From positions 1-62,560 of the forward strand of contig DASXRQ010000224.1 of NCBI GenBank assembly GCA_036506495.1: DNA of 62,560 nt, read 5' to 3'. Positions 16,375 to 25,760 of the stretch are shown here, piece by piece (position 1 is the stretch's first letter; each line of letters starts with the position of its first letter). The translations under genes were made by a program, and so were the position numbers. The notes beneath the pieces are model-generated. The model was not told the DNA's origin, searched no databases, and saw only the letters and a program-made list of their open reading frames with translations. This DNA comes from DASXRC01 sp036506495. GTDB lineage: Bacteria; Actinomycetota; Actinomycetes; Mycobacteriales; Micromonosporaceae.

Positions 16375-17672
16375 TGAAACCGCGCCCGGACGGCCTGGCC
16401 GTGCGCCGGCAAGTCCTCGGCGTTCGCGAGCGCGACCACGTGGTGCGCGGCCTCGCGCAGGGCGGCCTCGTCGTACTCGACCAGGTGGATGCCGCGCAGG
16501 AACGACTGCACCGACAGGCCCGACGAGTGCCGGGCGCAGCCGTTGGTGGGCAGCACGTGGTTGGAGCCGGCGCAGTAGTCACCGAGGGACACCGGCGCGT
16601 ACGCCCCGATGAAAACCGCGCCGGCGTTGCGGACCCGCAGCGCCAGCGACCGCGGGTCGGCGGCCTGGATCTCCAGGTGCTCCGGCGCGTACGCGTCGAC
16701 GACCCGCAGCCCGGCGTCGAGGTCGTCCACCAACACCGCGCCGGACTGTTGGCCGCCGAGCGCGTCGGTGATCCGCTCGACGTGCTTGGTGGCCGCCACC
16801 TGGCGGACCAGCTCCGCCTCGACGGCCGCGACCAGCGCCTCCGACGGGGTGACGAGCACGCTCGCCGCGAGCGGGTCGTGCTCGGCCTGGCTGATCAGGT
16901 CGGCGGCGACGTGGACCGGGTCCGCTGTGTCGTCGGCCAGGATCGCGATCTCGGTCGGACCGGCCTCGGCGTCGATGCCCACCACATCGCGCAGCAGCCG
17001 CTTCGCGGCGGTCACCCATACGTTGCCCGGGCCGGTGATCAGGTCAACCGGTGGGCATAGGTCGGCCTCGTTCGCGCCGTCGCTGCCGTAGCCCAGCATC
17101 GCGATCGCCTGGGCCCCGCCCACGGCGTACACCTCGTCGACGCCGAGCAGCGCGCACGCGGCCAGCACGTGGGCGTCGGGCAGGCCGCTCTCCCGCCGGG
17201 GCGGGCTGGCGACTGCGAGCGACTCAACGCCGGCGACCTGCGCGGGAACCACGTTCATGACCACTGTGGACGGATAGGCCGCAAGCCCGCCGGGCACGTA
17301 GAGTCCGACGCGACCGACCGGCACCCGGCGTTCGGTGACGGTGCCGCCGGGCACGACCTCGGTGGTGACGTCGGCGCGCCGCTGGTCCGCGTGGACCCGC
17401 CGGACGCGCGCGATCGCCTCCAGCAGCGCCGCCCGCACGTCGCGGTCCAGCGCCCGCTCGGCCGCCGCGAGGGCCCGCGGCGGTACGCGAAGCGCGCCAA
17501 GGCGTACGCCGTCGAAGCGCTCCGTCGCGTCCCGGATCGCCGCGAACCCGTGGTCGCGGACGGCCTCGACGAGCGGGCGGATCTGCTCGGCCGCCGCCGA
17601 CACGTCCAACCGCGCCCGGGGCAGCAGGTTCCCGCTTGGTCGCGTGCCACGCAGGTCAATCCGGGTCAGCAC
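16371..17672 (-). CDS. hisD: Histidinol dehydrogenase HisD
   Basis: This 433-aa zinc enzyme oxidises L-histidinol to L-histidine in two NAD-dependent steps. Conserved stretches include VGLYVPGGLAAYPS, ITGPGNVWVTAAKRL, EAGPTEIAILAD and YAPEHLEI with the base Glu-His pair. It is the first gene of the his operon. The GTG at 17672 gives MLTRIDLRG, the usual N-terminus, and lies 7 nt after TAGACT, so it is probably leaderless. Longer in-frame sequence upstream would run across that promoter. Confidence 0.94.
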   Translation of the reverse strand: MLTRIDLRGTRPSGNLLPRARLDVSAAAEQIRPLVEAVRDHGFAAIRDATERFDGVRLGALRVPPRALAAAERALDRDVRAALLEAIARVRRVHADQRRADVTTEVVPGGTVTERRVPVGRVGLYVPGGLAAYPSTVVMNVVPAQVAGVESLAVASPPRRESGLPDAHVLAACALLGVDEVYAVGGAQAIAMLGYGSDGANEADLCPPVDLITGPGNVWVTAAKRLLRDVVGIDAEAGPTEIAILADDTADPVHVAADLISQAEHDPLAASVLVTPSEALVAAVEAELVRQVAATKHVERITDALGGQQSGAVLVDDLDAGLRVVDAYAPEHLEIQAADPRSLALRVRNAGAVFIGAYAPVSLGDYCAGSNHVLPTNGCARHSSGLSVQSFLRGIHLVEYDEAALREAAHHVVALANAEDLPAHGQAVRARFQ

Positions 17673-17679
17673 CCGTCCG

Positions 17680-17685
17680 AGTCTA
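17680..17685 (-). promoter_or_regulatory. -10 box of his operon
   Basis: On the minus strand TAGACT is followed by seven bases and the hisD GTG, a leaderless arrangement with no ribosome site. No his leader peptide with His codons is possible at this promoter. It sits back to back with the promoter of the Lon-domain gene, about 60 bp away. Confidence 0.5.
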
Positions 17686-17745
17686 GGCGGGGCGACCCGG
17701 CCGCCCGTGCGCCGCACGCGGCGGTCCAGTCCATGAGACTCCAGT

Positions 17746-17751
17746 TAGGCT
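17746..17751 (+). promoter_or_regulatory. -10 box of Lon-N-domain gene
   Basis: TAGGCT is followed by six bases and then ATG at 17758, without a Shine-Dalgarno sequence. This is a leaderless architecture. The start of the gene is supported by it. Confidence 0.5.
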
Positions 17752-17757
17752 CGACAA

Positions 17758-18465
17758 ATGCCCGCGCGGTTGCCGCTGTTCCCGTTGGGGACGGTGCTGT
17801 TCCCCGGCCTCGTGCTGCCGCTGCACATCTTCGAGGAGCGCTACCGCGAGCTGGTCCGGGACCTGGTCGCGTTGCCGGACGACAGGCCGCGGGAGTTCGG
17901 CGTCGTGGCCATCCTGACCGGCTGGGAGGTGAAGGTCGCGAGCCCGGACGGCGACTTCACACCGGCGGCCGCCGCACCCGTGACGCTGCACGATATCGGC
18001 TGCACGGCCGAGGTGCGCCAGGTGACGGAGCACCCGGACGGCCGGTTCGACATCGTCACGGTCGGTCGGCGGCGGTTCCGGATCGCGAGCGTTGATCCCG
18101 ACGAGGCGCCGTACCTGACAGCCGAGGTCGAGTGGTTGCCGGAGCCGACCGGCGACGACACCGCCGCGGATCTGCTCGCGCCGCGCGTGCTCGCGCTGTT
18201 CCAGCAGTACCTGGCCCTGCTGCGCACGGAGGTGCAGGAGATCGGTGAGCAGCTCCCGGACGACCCGACCGTCCTGTCGCACCTGGTGGCCGCGACCGCG
18301 GCGCTGACGGTGGCCGACCGGCAGAAACTGCTCGCCGCCGAGGACACCGCGACCCGGCTCCGGACCGAGCTGCGCCTGCTCAGTCGGGAGGCGGCGCTGC
18401 TGCGCCGGGTGCGGGCGGTGCCGGTGCCGCTGTCGGACGTGGCGGTGCCGGTGAGCCCCAACTGA
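17758..18465 (+). CDS. LON peptidase N-terminal (substrate-binding) domain protein
   Basis: This 235-aa stand-alone Lon N-domain protein begins RLPLFPLGTVLFPGLVLPLHIFE, with EERYRELV following, the diagnostic start of the LON_substr_bdg family. There is no AAA+ or Ser-Lys protease domain, so it cannot be a protease itself. A helical segment follows at about 140-215. Such proteins are widespread in actinobacteria and of unknown role; protein quality control is a guess from the domain. Its last 86 bp are antisense to the convergent DUF2567 gene. Confidence 0.88.
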   Translation: MPARLPLFPLGTVLFPGLVLPLHIFEERYRELVRDLVALPDDRPREFGVVAILTGWEVKVASPDGDFTPAAAAPVTLHDIGCTAEVRQVTEHPDGRFDIVTVGRRRFRIASVDPDEAPYLTAEVEWLPEPTGDDTAADLLAPRVLALFQQYLALLRTEVQEIGEQLPDDPTVLSHLVAATAALTVADRQKLLAAEDTATRLRTELRLLSREAALLRRVRAVPVPLSDVAVPVSPN

Positions 18466-19027
18466 TCTGTGGCGGCTCGGGCGTGTCGACCGGCCGTGGC
18501 GGCCGCAGCGAGGGGTGGCGCGACCAGCCGGCCAGCAGGGTGTATGCACCGGCGGCCGCGAACGCGGGCACGAGGACGTCGCCCCGCAGGGCCGGCGGCC
18601 ACCACCGAACCTCGGCGCCGCGCAGGTCGCCGGGCTTGCCAAGGGTCTGGCCCGCGGCCGCGTGGTCGAGCAGCCGGTGGTACTCGGCGAGCCCGACGTG
18701 CCGGCCGATCTGCCAGGCGATCAAGCCGGCGACGGCCGCGCCGAGCGCGACGGCCACCAGTCCGACCGGACCCCGCGTACGGCGGGCGAGCGCCCAGGCC
18801 GCGGCCGCCGCGAGCGCGCCGACGCCGAGGCCCAGCAGCGTGAACCAGCCGTCGGCCGCGACGAACTGCTCGGGGGCCGGGTCGCCGAGCATCGGTCCGC
18901 TGTCCGTGATGCTCACCGGCACGTCGGGCGCGACGGCCGCCCACAGCAGGCCGAACGGCGCGCCCGCCGAGCCCACCGCCAGCACAATCGCCCCGGCCAC
19001 CACCAGCCGGCGTCCGATGACAGGCAT
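18380..19027 (-). CDS. DUF2567-like membrane protein
   Basis: This 215-aa protein has four hydrophobic helices at about 8-31, 61-81, 87-107 and 150-167. The middle contains PEQFVAADGWFTLLG and EVRWWPPALRGD, features I associate with actinobacterial DUF2567. The last 40 residues are Pro/Ala-rich and are encoded opposite the end of the Lon-domain gene, so they may be an unconstrained tail. No function is known. It is transcribed away from dnaE, in the same direction, starting 21 bp after the dnaE stop. Confidence 0.65.
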   Translation of the reverse strand: MPVIGRRLVVAGAIVLAVGSAGAPFGLLWAAVAPDVPVSITDSGPMLGDPAPEQFVAADGWFTLLGLGVGALAAAAAWALARRTRGPVGLVAVALGAAVAGLIAWQIGRHVGLAEYHRLLDHAAAGQTLGKPGDLRGAEVRWWPPALRGDVLVPAFAAAGAYTLLAGWSRHPSLRPPRPVDTPEPPQISWGSPAPPRPTAAPAPPAPGAAAPPPD

Positions 19028-19048
19028 CCGTGGATCCTCTCAGAGGAC

Positions 19049-22000
19049 CTAGCCGACCACCGCGCCCGGGCCGAGCAGCGCCTTGAGGTCGGCCATCAGT
19101 GCCGTCGTGGGAGCGACCCGCAGTGGGCCGAGCCGGAGCAGCGTGGTCTTCGACCCGTTGGTCAAGTTGAGGTGCACCTCGGCCGCGCCGGGGTGGCTCG
19201 CCAGCACCTCGCGGAGCCGCTCGATCAGCTGCGGGGTGCAGCGGGACGGCGGCAGGGTGAGCACGATGGGCCTGACGTCGGCCGGCGTGCTGAGGTCGGG
19301 CAGGGAAAGGTCCATGGCCATCAGCCGTGGCTGGTCGTCGCGGCGGTCGACCCGCCCGCGCACCATGACGATCGCGTCCTCGGCAATGGACTGGCCGACC
19401 AGCTCGTAGGTGTTCGGGAAGAACAGCACCTCGACGGCGCCGGCCAGATCCTCCAGTGTGGCCGAGGCCCAGGGCCGCCCCTGCTTGGTGATCCGACGCT
19501 GCACGCCGGACAGGATGCCGGCCAGGTTCACGACCTGCCCGTCGGGGACCGCGCCCTCCTCGGCGAGCGTCGCGATCGACATGTCGGCGGCCGCCGCCAG
19601 CACGTGCTCGACCCCGAGCAGCGGGTGATCGGAGACGTAGAGGCCGAGCATCTCGCGCTCGAAGGCGAGCAGGTCGCCCTTGTCCCACTCGGCCGTCGGG
19701 ATTGGCGGGGTGACCTCGATGGCGGCACCCGCGGTCGGCGAGTCCGGCCCGAATGAGCCAAAAAGGTCGTACTGGCCGATGGCCTCGTTCCGCTTGACCT
19801 CCAGGAACGAGTCGATCGCGTCGGCGTGCACGGCGAGGAGGCCGCGGCGGGTGTGCCCGAGCGAGTCGAACGCGCCCGCCTTGATCAGAGACTCGACGGT
19901 CTTCTTGTTGCACACGACCGCGTCGACCTTGCGGAGGAAGTCGTAGAAGTCGGCGTACGCCCCCTTCTCCTTCCGGCATCGCATGATCGCCTCGACCACG
20001 TTCGCGCCGACGTTGCGCACCGCGGCGAGGCCGAACCGGACGTCCTCACCGACCGCGCTGAACCGGGCATTGGAGGCGTTGACGTCCGGCGGCAGCACCC
20101 TGATGCCCATGCGGCGGCACTCCGCCAGGTACACCGCCGACCGGTCCTTGTCGTCGCCGACGCTGGTCAGCAGCGCGGCCATGTACTCGGCCCGGTAGTT
20201 GGCCTTCAGGTACGCCGTCCAGTACGAGACGATCCCGTACGCCGCGCTGTGCGCCTTGTTGAACGCGTAGTCCGAGAACGGGACGAGGATGTCCCAGAGT
20301 GTCTTGATCGCGTTGTCGGAGTACCCGTTGGCCCGCATGCCGGCGGCGAACGGCTCGAACTCCTTGTCGAGGATCTCCTTCTTCTTCTTGCCCATGGCAC
20401 GGCGGAGCAGGTCCGCCTTGCCGAGCGAATACCCGGCGACCTTCTGCGCGATCGCCATGACCTGCTCCTGGTAGACGATCAGGCCGTAGGTGTCGCCCAG
20501 GATCTCGGCGAGCGGCTCCGCGAGCTCGGGGTGGATCGGCACGACGGGCCTGCGGCCGTTCTTCCGGTCCGCATACTCGATGTGAGCGTTGGCGCCCATC
20601 GGACCGGGCCGGTACAGCGCGCCGACCGCGGAGATGTCCGCGAAGGTGTCCGGCGCCATCGAGCGCAGCAGCGCCCGCATCGGCCCGCCGTCGAACTGGA
20701 ACACCCCGAGCGTGTCGCCGCGGGACAGCAGCTCGTACGTCGCCTTGTCGTCGAGTGGCAGCTCCTCGAGCGCGACGGTGAGCCCGCGGTTGTCGGCGAT
20801 CGACTCGAGGCAGTCGTCCATGATCGTCAGGTTTCGCAGGCCGAGGAAGTCCATCTTCAGCAGCCCCATGGACTCGCAGGCGCCCATGTCCCACTGCGTG
20901 ATGATCGCGCCGTCCTGCTCGCGCTTCTGGATCGGCAGCACGTCGGCCAGCGGTTCGCGGGACAGGATCACGCCGGCGGCATGCACTCCCCACTGCCGCT
21001 TGAGCCCCTCCAGGCCCTTCGCGGTGTCGACCACCTTGCGTACGTCCGGCTCGGCCTCGTACAGCTGCCGGAACTCCATCGCCTCGGGGTAGCGCGGGTG
21101 GCCCGGGTCGAAGATGCCCGAAAGCGGGACGTCCTTGCCCATCACCGAAGGCGGCATCGCTTTGGTGATCTTGTCGCCGAGGGCGAACGGATAGCCGAGG
21201 ACCCGTGCCGCGTCCTTGACCGCCGCCTTCGCCTTGATCGTGCCGTACGTGATGATCTGCGCGACCCGCTCCTCGCCGTACCGCTCGGTGGCGTACCGGA
21301 TCATGTCGCCACGTCGGCGCTCGTCGAAGTCCATGTCGATGTCCGGCATCGACACCCGGTCCGGGTTGAGGAACCGTTCGAACAGCAGGCCGTGCTGGAT
21401 CGGATCCAGCTCCGTGATGCCGAGGGCGTACGCGATGACCGCACCGGCGGCGGACCCCCGGCCCGGGCCGACCCGGATGCCCTCGCGGCGGGCGTACTCG
21501 CAGAGGTCCGCGACGACGAGGAAGTAGCCCGGGAAACCCATCTGGCAGATCACGTCGAGCTCGTACTCGGCCTGCCTCAGGTGGCCCTCGGGCGCGCCGC
21601 CCGGGAACCTCCGCGCCAGCCCGCGGCGGACCTCCCTGCGCAGCCAGGACTCCTCGGTCTCGCCGGCAGGCACCGGGAACTGCGGCATCAGGCTGCGCGC
21701 GGCGAACACCGAGGAGTAGTCGCCGACCCGCTCGGCGATCTCCAGGGTGGCGTCGCAGGCGCCGGGCACCTCGGCGTCCCACAGCTTGCGCATCTCGGCG
21801 GCGGATTTGAGGTAGAGGTCGCGCGCGTCAAACTTCAGCCGTTTCGGATCGGCCAGGGTCGAGCCGGATTGCACGCACAGGAGCACCTCATGCGCGTCGA
21901 CGTCCCGGTCGTACGTGTAGTGCAGGTCGTTCGTCGCGACCGCCCGGAGGCCCAGCCGCTTGCCGAGCCGCAGCAGGTCCTCCCGGACCCGGAACTGCAC

Positions 22001-22582
22001 CTCGATGCCGTGGTCCATCAGCTCGAGGTAGAAGTTCTCCGGGCCGAAGATGTCGCGGAGCTCGGCCGCCGACGCGCAGGCCCGCTCGAAGTCGCCGATC
22101 CGCAGCCAGGTCTGGACCTCGCCGGAGGGGCACCCGGTCGTCGCGATTAGGCCCGTGGCGTACCGCTGGAGGAGCTCGCGGTCCGCGCGCGGCTTGTAGA
22201 AATACCCCTCGACGCTCGACGCGGACGCCAGCCGGAACAGGTTGCGCACGCCCGCGGCGTCCGCGGCCAGCAGCGTCAGGTGGGTGTACGCCCCGCCGCC
22301 GGACACGTCGTTTTCGCCGCCCTCGGCCCAGCGAACGCGGGTTCGCTCGAACCGCGACGTGCCCGGCGTGACATAGCTCTCGAGGCCGATGACGGGCTTG
22401 ATGCCCGCGGCGGTGGCCCGCTTGTAGAAGTCGTACGCCCCGAACAGGTTGCCGTGGTCGGTGATCGCCAACGCGGGCATGCCGAGCCGGGCGGTCTCCG
22501 CGACCAGTTCCCCGAGGCGGGCGGCGCCGTCGAGCATCGAGTACTCGGTGTGCACATGGAGATGCACGAACGAGTCGGACAC
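19049..22582 (-). CDS. dnaE: DNA polymerase III alpha subunit DnaE1
   Basis: This 1177-aa replicative C-family polymerase opens with a PHP domain (FVHLHVHTEYSMLDGAARL, about 4-22). The catalytic acidic motif PDIDMDFDERRR lies near 410-420. Further regions include the thumb/fingers, a helix-hairpin-helix and an OB fold (VVNLAGILSGVQRRITKQG). Length and the intact PHP histidines fit DnaE1 rather than the mutasome DnaE2. The GTG at 22582 gives the family start MSDSFVHLHVHTEYS. In-frame sequence further upstream overlaps the ATPase gene's end and is rejected. Some PHP domains proofread; that is not certain here. Confidence 0.96.
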   Translation of the reverse strand: MSDSFVHLHVHTEYSMLDGAARLGELVAETARLGMPALAITDHGNLFGAYDFYKRATAAGIKPVIGLESYVTPGTSRFERTRVRWAEGGENDVSGGGAYTHLTLLAADAAGVRNLFRLASASSVEGYFYKPRADRELLQRYATGLIATTGCPSGEVQTWLRIGDFERACASAAELRDIFGPENFYLELMDHGIEVQFRVREDLLRLGKRLGLRAVATNDLHYTYDRDVDAHEVLLCVQSGSTLADPKRLKFDARDLYLKSAAEMRKLWDAEVPGACDATLEIAERVGDYSSVFAARSLMPQFPVPAGETEESWLRREVRRGLARRFPGGAPEGHLRQAEYELDVICQMGFPGYFLVVADLCEYARREGIRVGPGRGSAAGAVIAYALGITELDPIQHGLLFERFLNPDRVSMPDIDMDFDERRRGDMIRYATERYGEERVAQIITYGTIKAKAAVKDAARVLGYPFALGDKITKAMPPSVMGKDVPLSGIFDPGHPRYPEAMEFRQLYEAEPDVRKVVDTAKGLEGLKRQWGVHAAGVILSREPLADVLPIQKREQDGAIITQWDMGACESMGLLKMDFLGLRNLTIMDDCLESIADNRGLTVALEELPLDDKATYELLSRGDTLGVFQFDGGPMRALLRSMAPDTFADISAVGALYRPGPMGANAHIEYADRKNGRRPVVPIHPELAEPLAEILGDTYGLIVYQEQVMAIAQKVAGYSLGKADLLRRAMGKKKKEILDKEFEPFAAGMRANGYSDNAIKTLWDILVPFSDYAFNKAHSAAYGIVSYWTAYLKANYRAEYMAALLTSVGDDKDRSAVYLAECRRMGIRVLPPDVNASNARFSAVGEDVRFGLAAVRNVGANVVEAIMRCRKEKGAYADFYDFLRKVDAVVCNKKTVESLIKAGAFDSLGHTRRGLLAVHADAIDSFLEVKRNEAIGQYDLFGSFGPDSPTAGAAIEVTPPIPTAEWDKGDLLAFEREMLGLYVSDHPLLGVEHVLAAAADMSIATLAEEGAVPDGQVVNLAGILSGVQRRITKQGRPWASATLEDLAGAVEVLFFPNTYELVGQSIAEDAIVMVRGRVDRRDDQPRLMAMDLSLPDLSTPADVRPIVLTLPPSRCTPQLIERLREVLASHPGAAEVHLNLTNGSKTTLLRLGPLRVAPTTALMADLKALLGPGAVVG

Positions 22583-22616
22583 CCCGGCCCCCTTCCCGTC
22601 GCCCAGGGGACCGAGC

Positions 22617-23669
22617 CTAGTCCGGGGGCCCGACACGATGCGCGGACGACACGGGCACCCAAGGCTCCAACATGACGGCCGCCGCGCGCAGCCAGGCGCG
22701 TCGGGTCTCGGGGTGGAGCGATCCGTATTCGATCGATGAGCCGGTCTCCAACGCACCGTCGTACGGGACGACGACGACCGCCCTGGTCCGTGACGCGAAG
22801 TGGGCGCTGAGGTCGTCCAGCAGCGGCGAGTTCCCCGGGGTGGCGCACGACAGCAGGGTGACCGCCTCCGCGACGAGCTGGCCGAGGCCCACGTCGCGCA
22901 GCAGGTCGAGCATCCAGTCCGCGGTGAACGCGGCGTCCTCGCGCGGCAGCGTTGTGATCACCAGTTGGTCCGCCGCCTGCAGCACGGTCTGCCAGTTGGC
23001 GCTCTCGACGTTGTTGCCGGTGTCGACGCAGATCACGTCGTGCGTACGCCGCAGCAGCTCGAGCACCCGGCGGACCGTGTGTTGGTCGAGGCGCTGGGCG
23101 AAGTGTGGATTCTCCTCGCCGGCCAGCACGTCGTACGAGCCGTCCGAGGCGTGCCGCAGGTAGTCGTCGAGCCGGTCGGTCAGTTCGAGGCCGTAGGACG
23201 CTTCGATCTCGGCGAGATCCGCGACGAGGTGCCGGATCGTCCGGGCGTGCCGGGCACTGCCGGCGCGCAGGCCCAGCGTGCCGCGCAGCTCGTTGTCGTC
23301 CCAGGCGATCACGCCGCGGCCGCGCACGCCGCCGACCGTGGCCGCGGCGAGCACGGTGGCGGTTGTCTTGTGCACGCCGCCCTTCGGGTTGGCGAACGCG
23401 ATCACCCGCGGCGTGCCGAGCTCGCCCCGGAGCACCGAGATGGCACGGTCGGTCGCGGCTCCGTTGCTCTGCGCCGGCCGCCACTCGATCCGGCCGGAGT
23501 AGTCGAGCGCCGGGTCGAGCCCGCCCGCGGTGCGAGGGCCGGCGATGTGGACACCGCCGATCTGCGGGTTCTCCCCCGTCCGGCCGCCGAGGAGGGCGCG
23601 GTCGAGCAGCGTACGCCAGCGGGGCGCCGGTTCCGCAGGCCGGCCCCAGCCGGTCTCGGTGCCCTCCAC
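22617..23669 (-). CDS. MinD/ParA-like P-loop ATPase
   Basis: This 350-aa SIMIBI-class ATPase has an N-terminal extension of about 85 residues, then a deviant Walker A NPKGGVHKTTAT (about 92-103) with the ParA signature lysine. His replaces the usual Gly before the catalytic Lys. VICVDTGNN near residue 210 is the Walker B region, with Asn following the Asp. GGGAGGG precedes the GTG at 23669 by 6 nt, which fixes the start. No parB or parS-like gene is adjacent. It follows a single-pass membrane protein gene, which may be its partner. Chromosome partition, septum placement or secretion roles are all open. Confidence 0.75.
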   Translation of the reverse strand: MEGTETGWGRPAEPAPRWRTLLDRALLGGRTGENPQIGGVHIAGPRTAGGLDPALDYSGRIEWRPAQSNGAATDRAISVLRGELGTPRVIAFANPKGGVHKTTATVLAAATVGGVRGRGVIAWDDNELRGTLGLRAGSARHARTIRHLVADLAEIEASYGLELTDRLDDYLRHASDGSYDVLAGEENPHFAQRLDQHTVRRVLELLRRTHDVICVDTGNNVESANWQTVLQAADQLVITTLPREDAAFTADWMLDLLRDVGLGQLVAEAVTLLSCATPGNSPLLDDLSAHFASRTRAVVVVPYDGALETGSSIEYGSLHPETRRAWLRAAAVMLEPWVPVSSAHRVGPPD

Positions 23670-23734
23670 GCTCGCCCTCCCAGCGCCCACCGTCCCGCCT
23701 CGTTTTACCAAGGCAGGCTACGCCACCGCATCGG

Positions 23735-24775
23735 TCATGGCCCGGTGGTCGCCGAGGGGGTTGGCGCGACAGGCGAGGCGGTTGGCTCGGGTGTCGGCTC
23801 CGACGAGGGCGCGGCCGGCGAGGCGCTGGCCGGGGACGGTTCGCCGGTCGGCGCGCTGTTCGCGGGTGGCTCCGGCGACGCCGTGGCGGCGTCCGCCGAT
23901 GGCGCCACGGTCGGATCCAGCGTGGCGTCGGCCGGCGGGCGCACGACGTCCACCTGCTCCGGCAGCGGCGGTCGGAACACCGCGCCATCCGGCTGGCGTA
24001 CCTCCGGCGCTGGATCGACCGTGCGGACCTCGCGGCGGTGCGCCGTCCGCTCGAGGGCCGCGGGCGTCGCGCGCACCACGGCCGCGTACACGCAGGCGCA
24101 CCCGGCCCGGTAGGCCCGGGCCTCGGCCTCGGCGGTCCGGGCACCGCTGTCGTACACCGAGCGGAGCACGCGGTCCTGGCCGTCGTCGCCGGTGAGCTTG
24201 CCGGCCCGGTCGCGGTAGTCGGCCGCCTCGCTGTCCTTCTCGCCCGCCACGCTCCGCATGCCCGCGACGACGTCGTCCGGGATGCGGTATGCCGAGATTC
24301 GCTCGAGCGAGGTCTGGGCCTGCCGGATCGGCACACGCGCGTACACGGCGGACACCGCGACGTCGCCGAGGACCTCGGTGAGCGACTCGGGCCGAAGGTA
24401 CGCGGTGAGCGCGACGAGTGCGTACGTCTCGCCGCCCGGGTTGGCCGTCGGTGGCGCGGCGACCAGCCGGGACAGCTCGGTGCGGCTGGTTTCGAGGTAC
24501 CCCGGGATGGACTGACCGTCCACGACACCGACAGTGACCACCGCACCGACCGTCGGCGCGGCGGGGTTCACGGCCTGGCCGGTGGCCCACACCGCGGCGA
24601 CCAGGATGGCGGTGACGGACATGAGCGCGGCGCCGGAGATGAGGTGCGGCCGCGTTGGTCCGCGGCCGAGCCGCGCCACGGCACGGACCAGCGGCGGCAG
24701 CACGCGCTGGTCCAGTCGCCAGAGCAACTCGCGCACGCGCCCGGGCCCCGCGCCTCCAGCTCCGCCGGCGTCCAC
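23735..24775 (-). CDS. Single-pass membrane protein with Pro/Ala-rich tail, unknown function
   Basis: This 346-aa protein has a basic cytoplasmic N-terminus (about 1-44, rich in Arg), one transmembrane helix at about 46-66 and an extracytoplasmic domain of about 180 residues. A Pro/Ala/Ser-rich tail (about 285-346) of the cell-wall-spanning sort follows. I do not recognise the domain. It contains a Cys pair in RAGCACVYA. It lies between rluD and the MinD/ParA-like gene and is probably co-transcribed with both. The GTG at 24775 is uncertain; a GTG 13 codons in is possible. Confidence 0.6.
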   Translation of the reverse strand: MDAGGAGGAGPGRVRELLWRLDQRVLPPLVRAVARLGRGPTRPHLISGAALMSVTAILVAAVWATGQAVNPAAPTVGAVVTVGVVDGQSIPGYLETSRTELSRLVAAPPTANPGGETYALVALTAYLRPESLTEVLGDVAVSAVYARVPIRQAQTSLERISAYRIPDDVVAGMRSVAGEKDSEAADYRDRAGKLTGDDGQDRVLRSVYDSGARTAEAEARAYRAGCACVYAAVVRATPAALERTAHRREVRTVDPAPEVRQPDGAVFRPPLPEQVDVVRPPADATLDPTVAPSADAATASPEPPANSAPTGEPSPASASPAAPSSEPTPEPTASPVAPTPSATTGP

Positions 24776-24800
24776 GCCGCGAACACCCCGCCTCCGTTGG

Positions 24801-25760
24801 TCAGACAGCCTCGCGCAGCTTCGCGAGGGCGTACGCCAGGTCGTCAGGGTAGTCGCTCACGAAGGTGACCTCCTCCCCCGTCGTCGGATGCAGAAAAGTG
24901 AGTTCCCGCGCATGCAGCCACTGTCGGTCAAGGTGGAGCCGCGCCGCGAGGGTCGGATCGGCGCCGTATGTGAGGTCGCCCACACATGGGTGCCGCAGGG
25001 CGGAGAAGTGCACCCGGATCTGATGGGTACGCCCGGTCTCCAGGCGGACGTCGACGAGGCTGGCCGCCGGGAACGCCTCCAGTGTGTCGTAGTGCGTGAC
25101 GCTGGGCCTGCCGCCCGAGACGACCGCCCATCGGTAGTCGTGTGTCGGATGGCGGTCGATCGGTGCGTCGATCGTGCCGCGCAGCGGGTCGAGGTGGCCT
25201 TGGACGACGGCGTGGTAGCCCTTGTGTACCGAGCGCGCCTTGAACGCCCGCTTGAGCACGGCGTACGCCCGCTCGCTCTTCGCAACGACCATGAGTCCGG
25301 TCGTCCCGACGTCGAGCCGGTGCACGACGCCCTGGCGTTCGGCGGCGCCGCTGGTCGCGATGGTCTGGCCGATCGCGGCGAGCCCGCCAATCACGGTCGG
25401 CCCGGTCCATCCCGGGCTGGGGTGCGCGGCGACGCCGACCGGCTTGTCGACCACCACGATGTCGTCGTCGCTGTAGACGATCTCCAGGCCGGGCACGGCC
25501 TGCGCCGTCACGGCCGGCGGTCCCGGCGGGGTGGGCAGCACCACCTCGAGCCACGCGCCCGCGGCCACCTTCTCCGACTTCGGGCGCGCGACACCGTCGA
25601 CCAGCGCGTCGCCGGCCTCGACGATCGCCGCGGCGGCGGCGCGGGACAACCCGAAGATCCGGGAGATTGCCTGGTCGAGCCGTGTGCCGTCGAGACCGTC
25701 CGGGACCGGGAGCGCCCGCCGGTCGCCCGCCGGGCGGATCTGCTCGACGCCAGACGTCAC
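24801..25760 (-). CDS. RluA/RluD-family pseudouridine synthase
   Basis: This 319-aa protein has an N-terminal S4 RNA-binding domain (about 15-75) and a catalytic domain with HRLDVGTTGLMVVAK, whose Asp150 is the universal catalytic aspartate. ETGRTHQIRVH follows near 235. RluD-type enzymes modify 23S rRNA helix 69 (U1911, 1915 and 1917 in E. coli). The exact target here is inferred from family and from the lspA neighbour, a common pairing. The GTG overlaps the lspA stop (GTGA). Confidence 0.9.
   Translation of the reverse strand: MTSGVEQIRPAGDRRALPVPDGLDGTRLDQAISRIFGLSRAAAAAIVEAGDALVDGVARPKSEKVAAGAWLEVVLPTPPGPPAVTAQAVPGLEIVYSDDDIVVVDKPVGVAAHPSPGWTGPTVIGGLAAIGQTIATSGAAERQGVVHRLDVGTTGLMVVAKSERAYAVLKRAFKARSVHKGYHAVVQGHLDPLRGTIDAPIDRHPTHDYRWAVVSGGRPSVTHYDTLEAFPAASLVDVRLETGRTHQIRVHFSALRHPCVGDLTYGADPTLAARLHLDRQWLHARELTFLHPTTGEEVTFVSDYPDDLAYALAKLREAV

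Noticed and set aside
19826..22150. 774-codon plus-strand frame
   Set aside because: It lies wholly antisense to dnaE, whose conserved motifs fix the coding strand. Its composition is typical of a GC-rich shadow.
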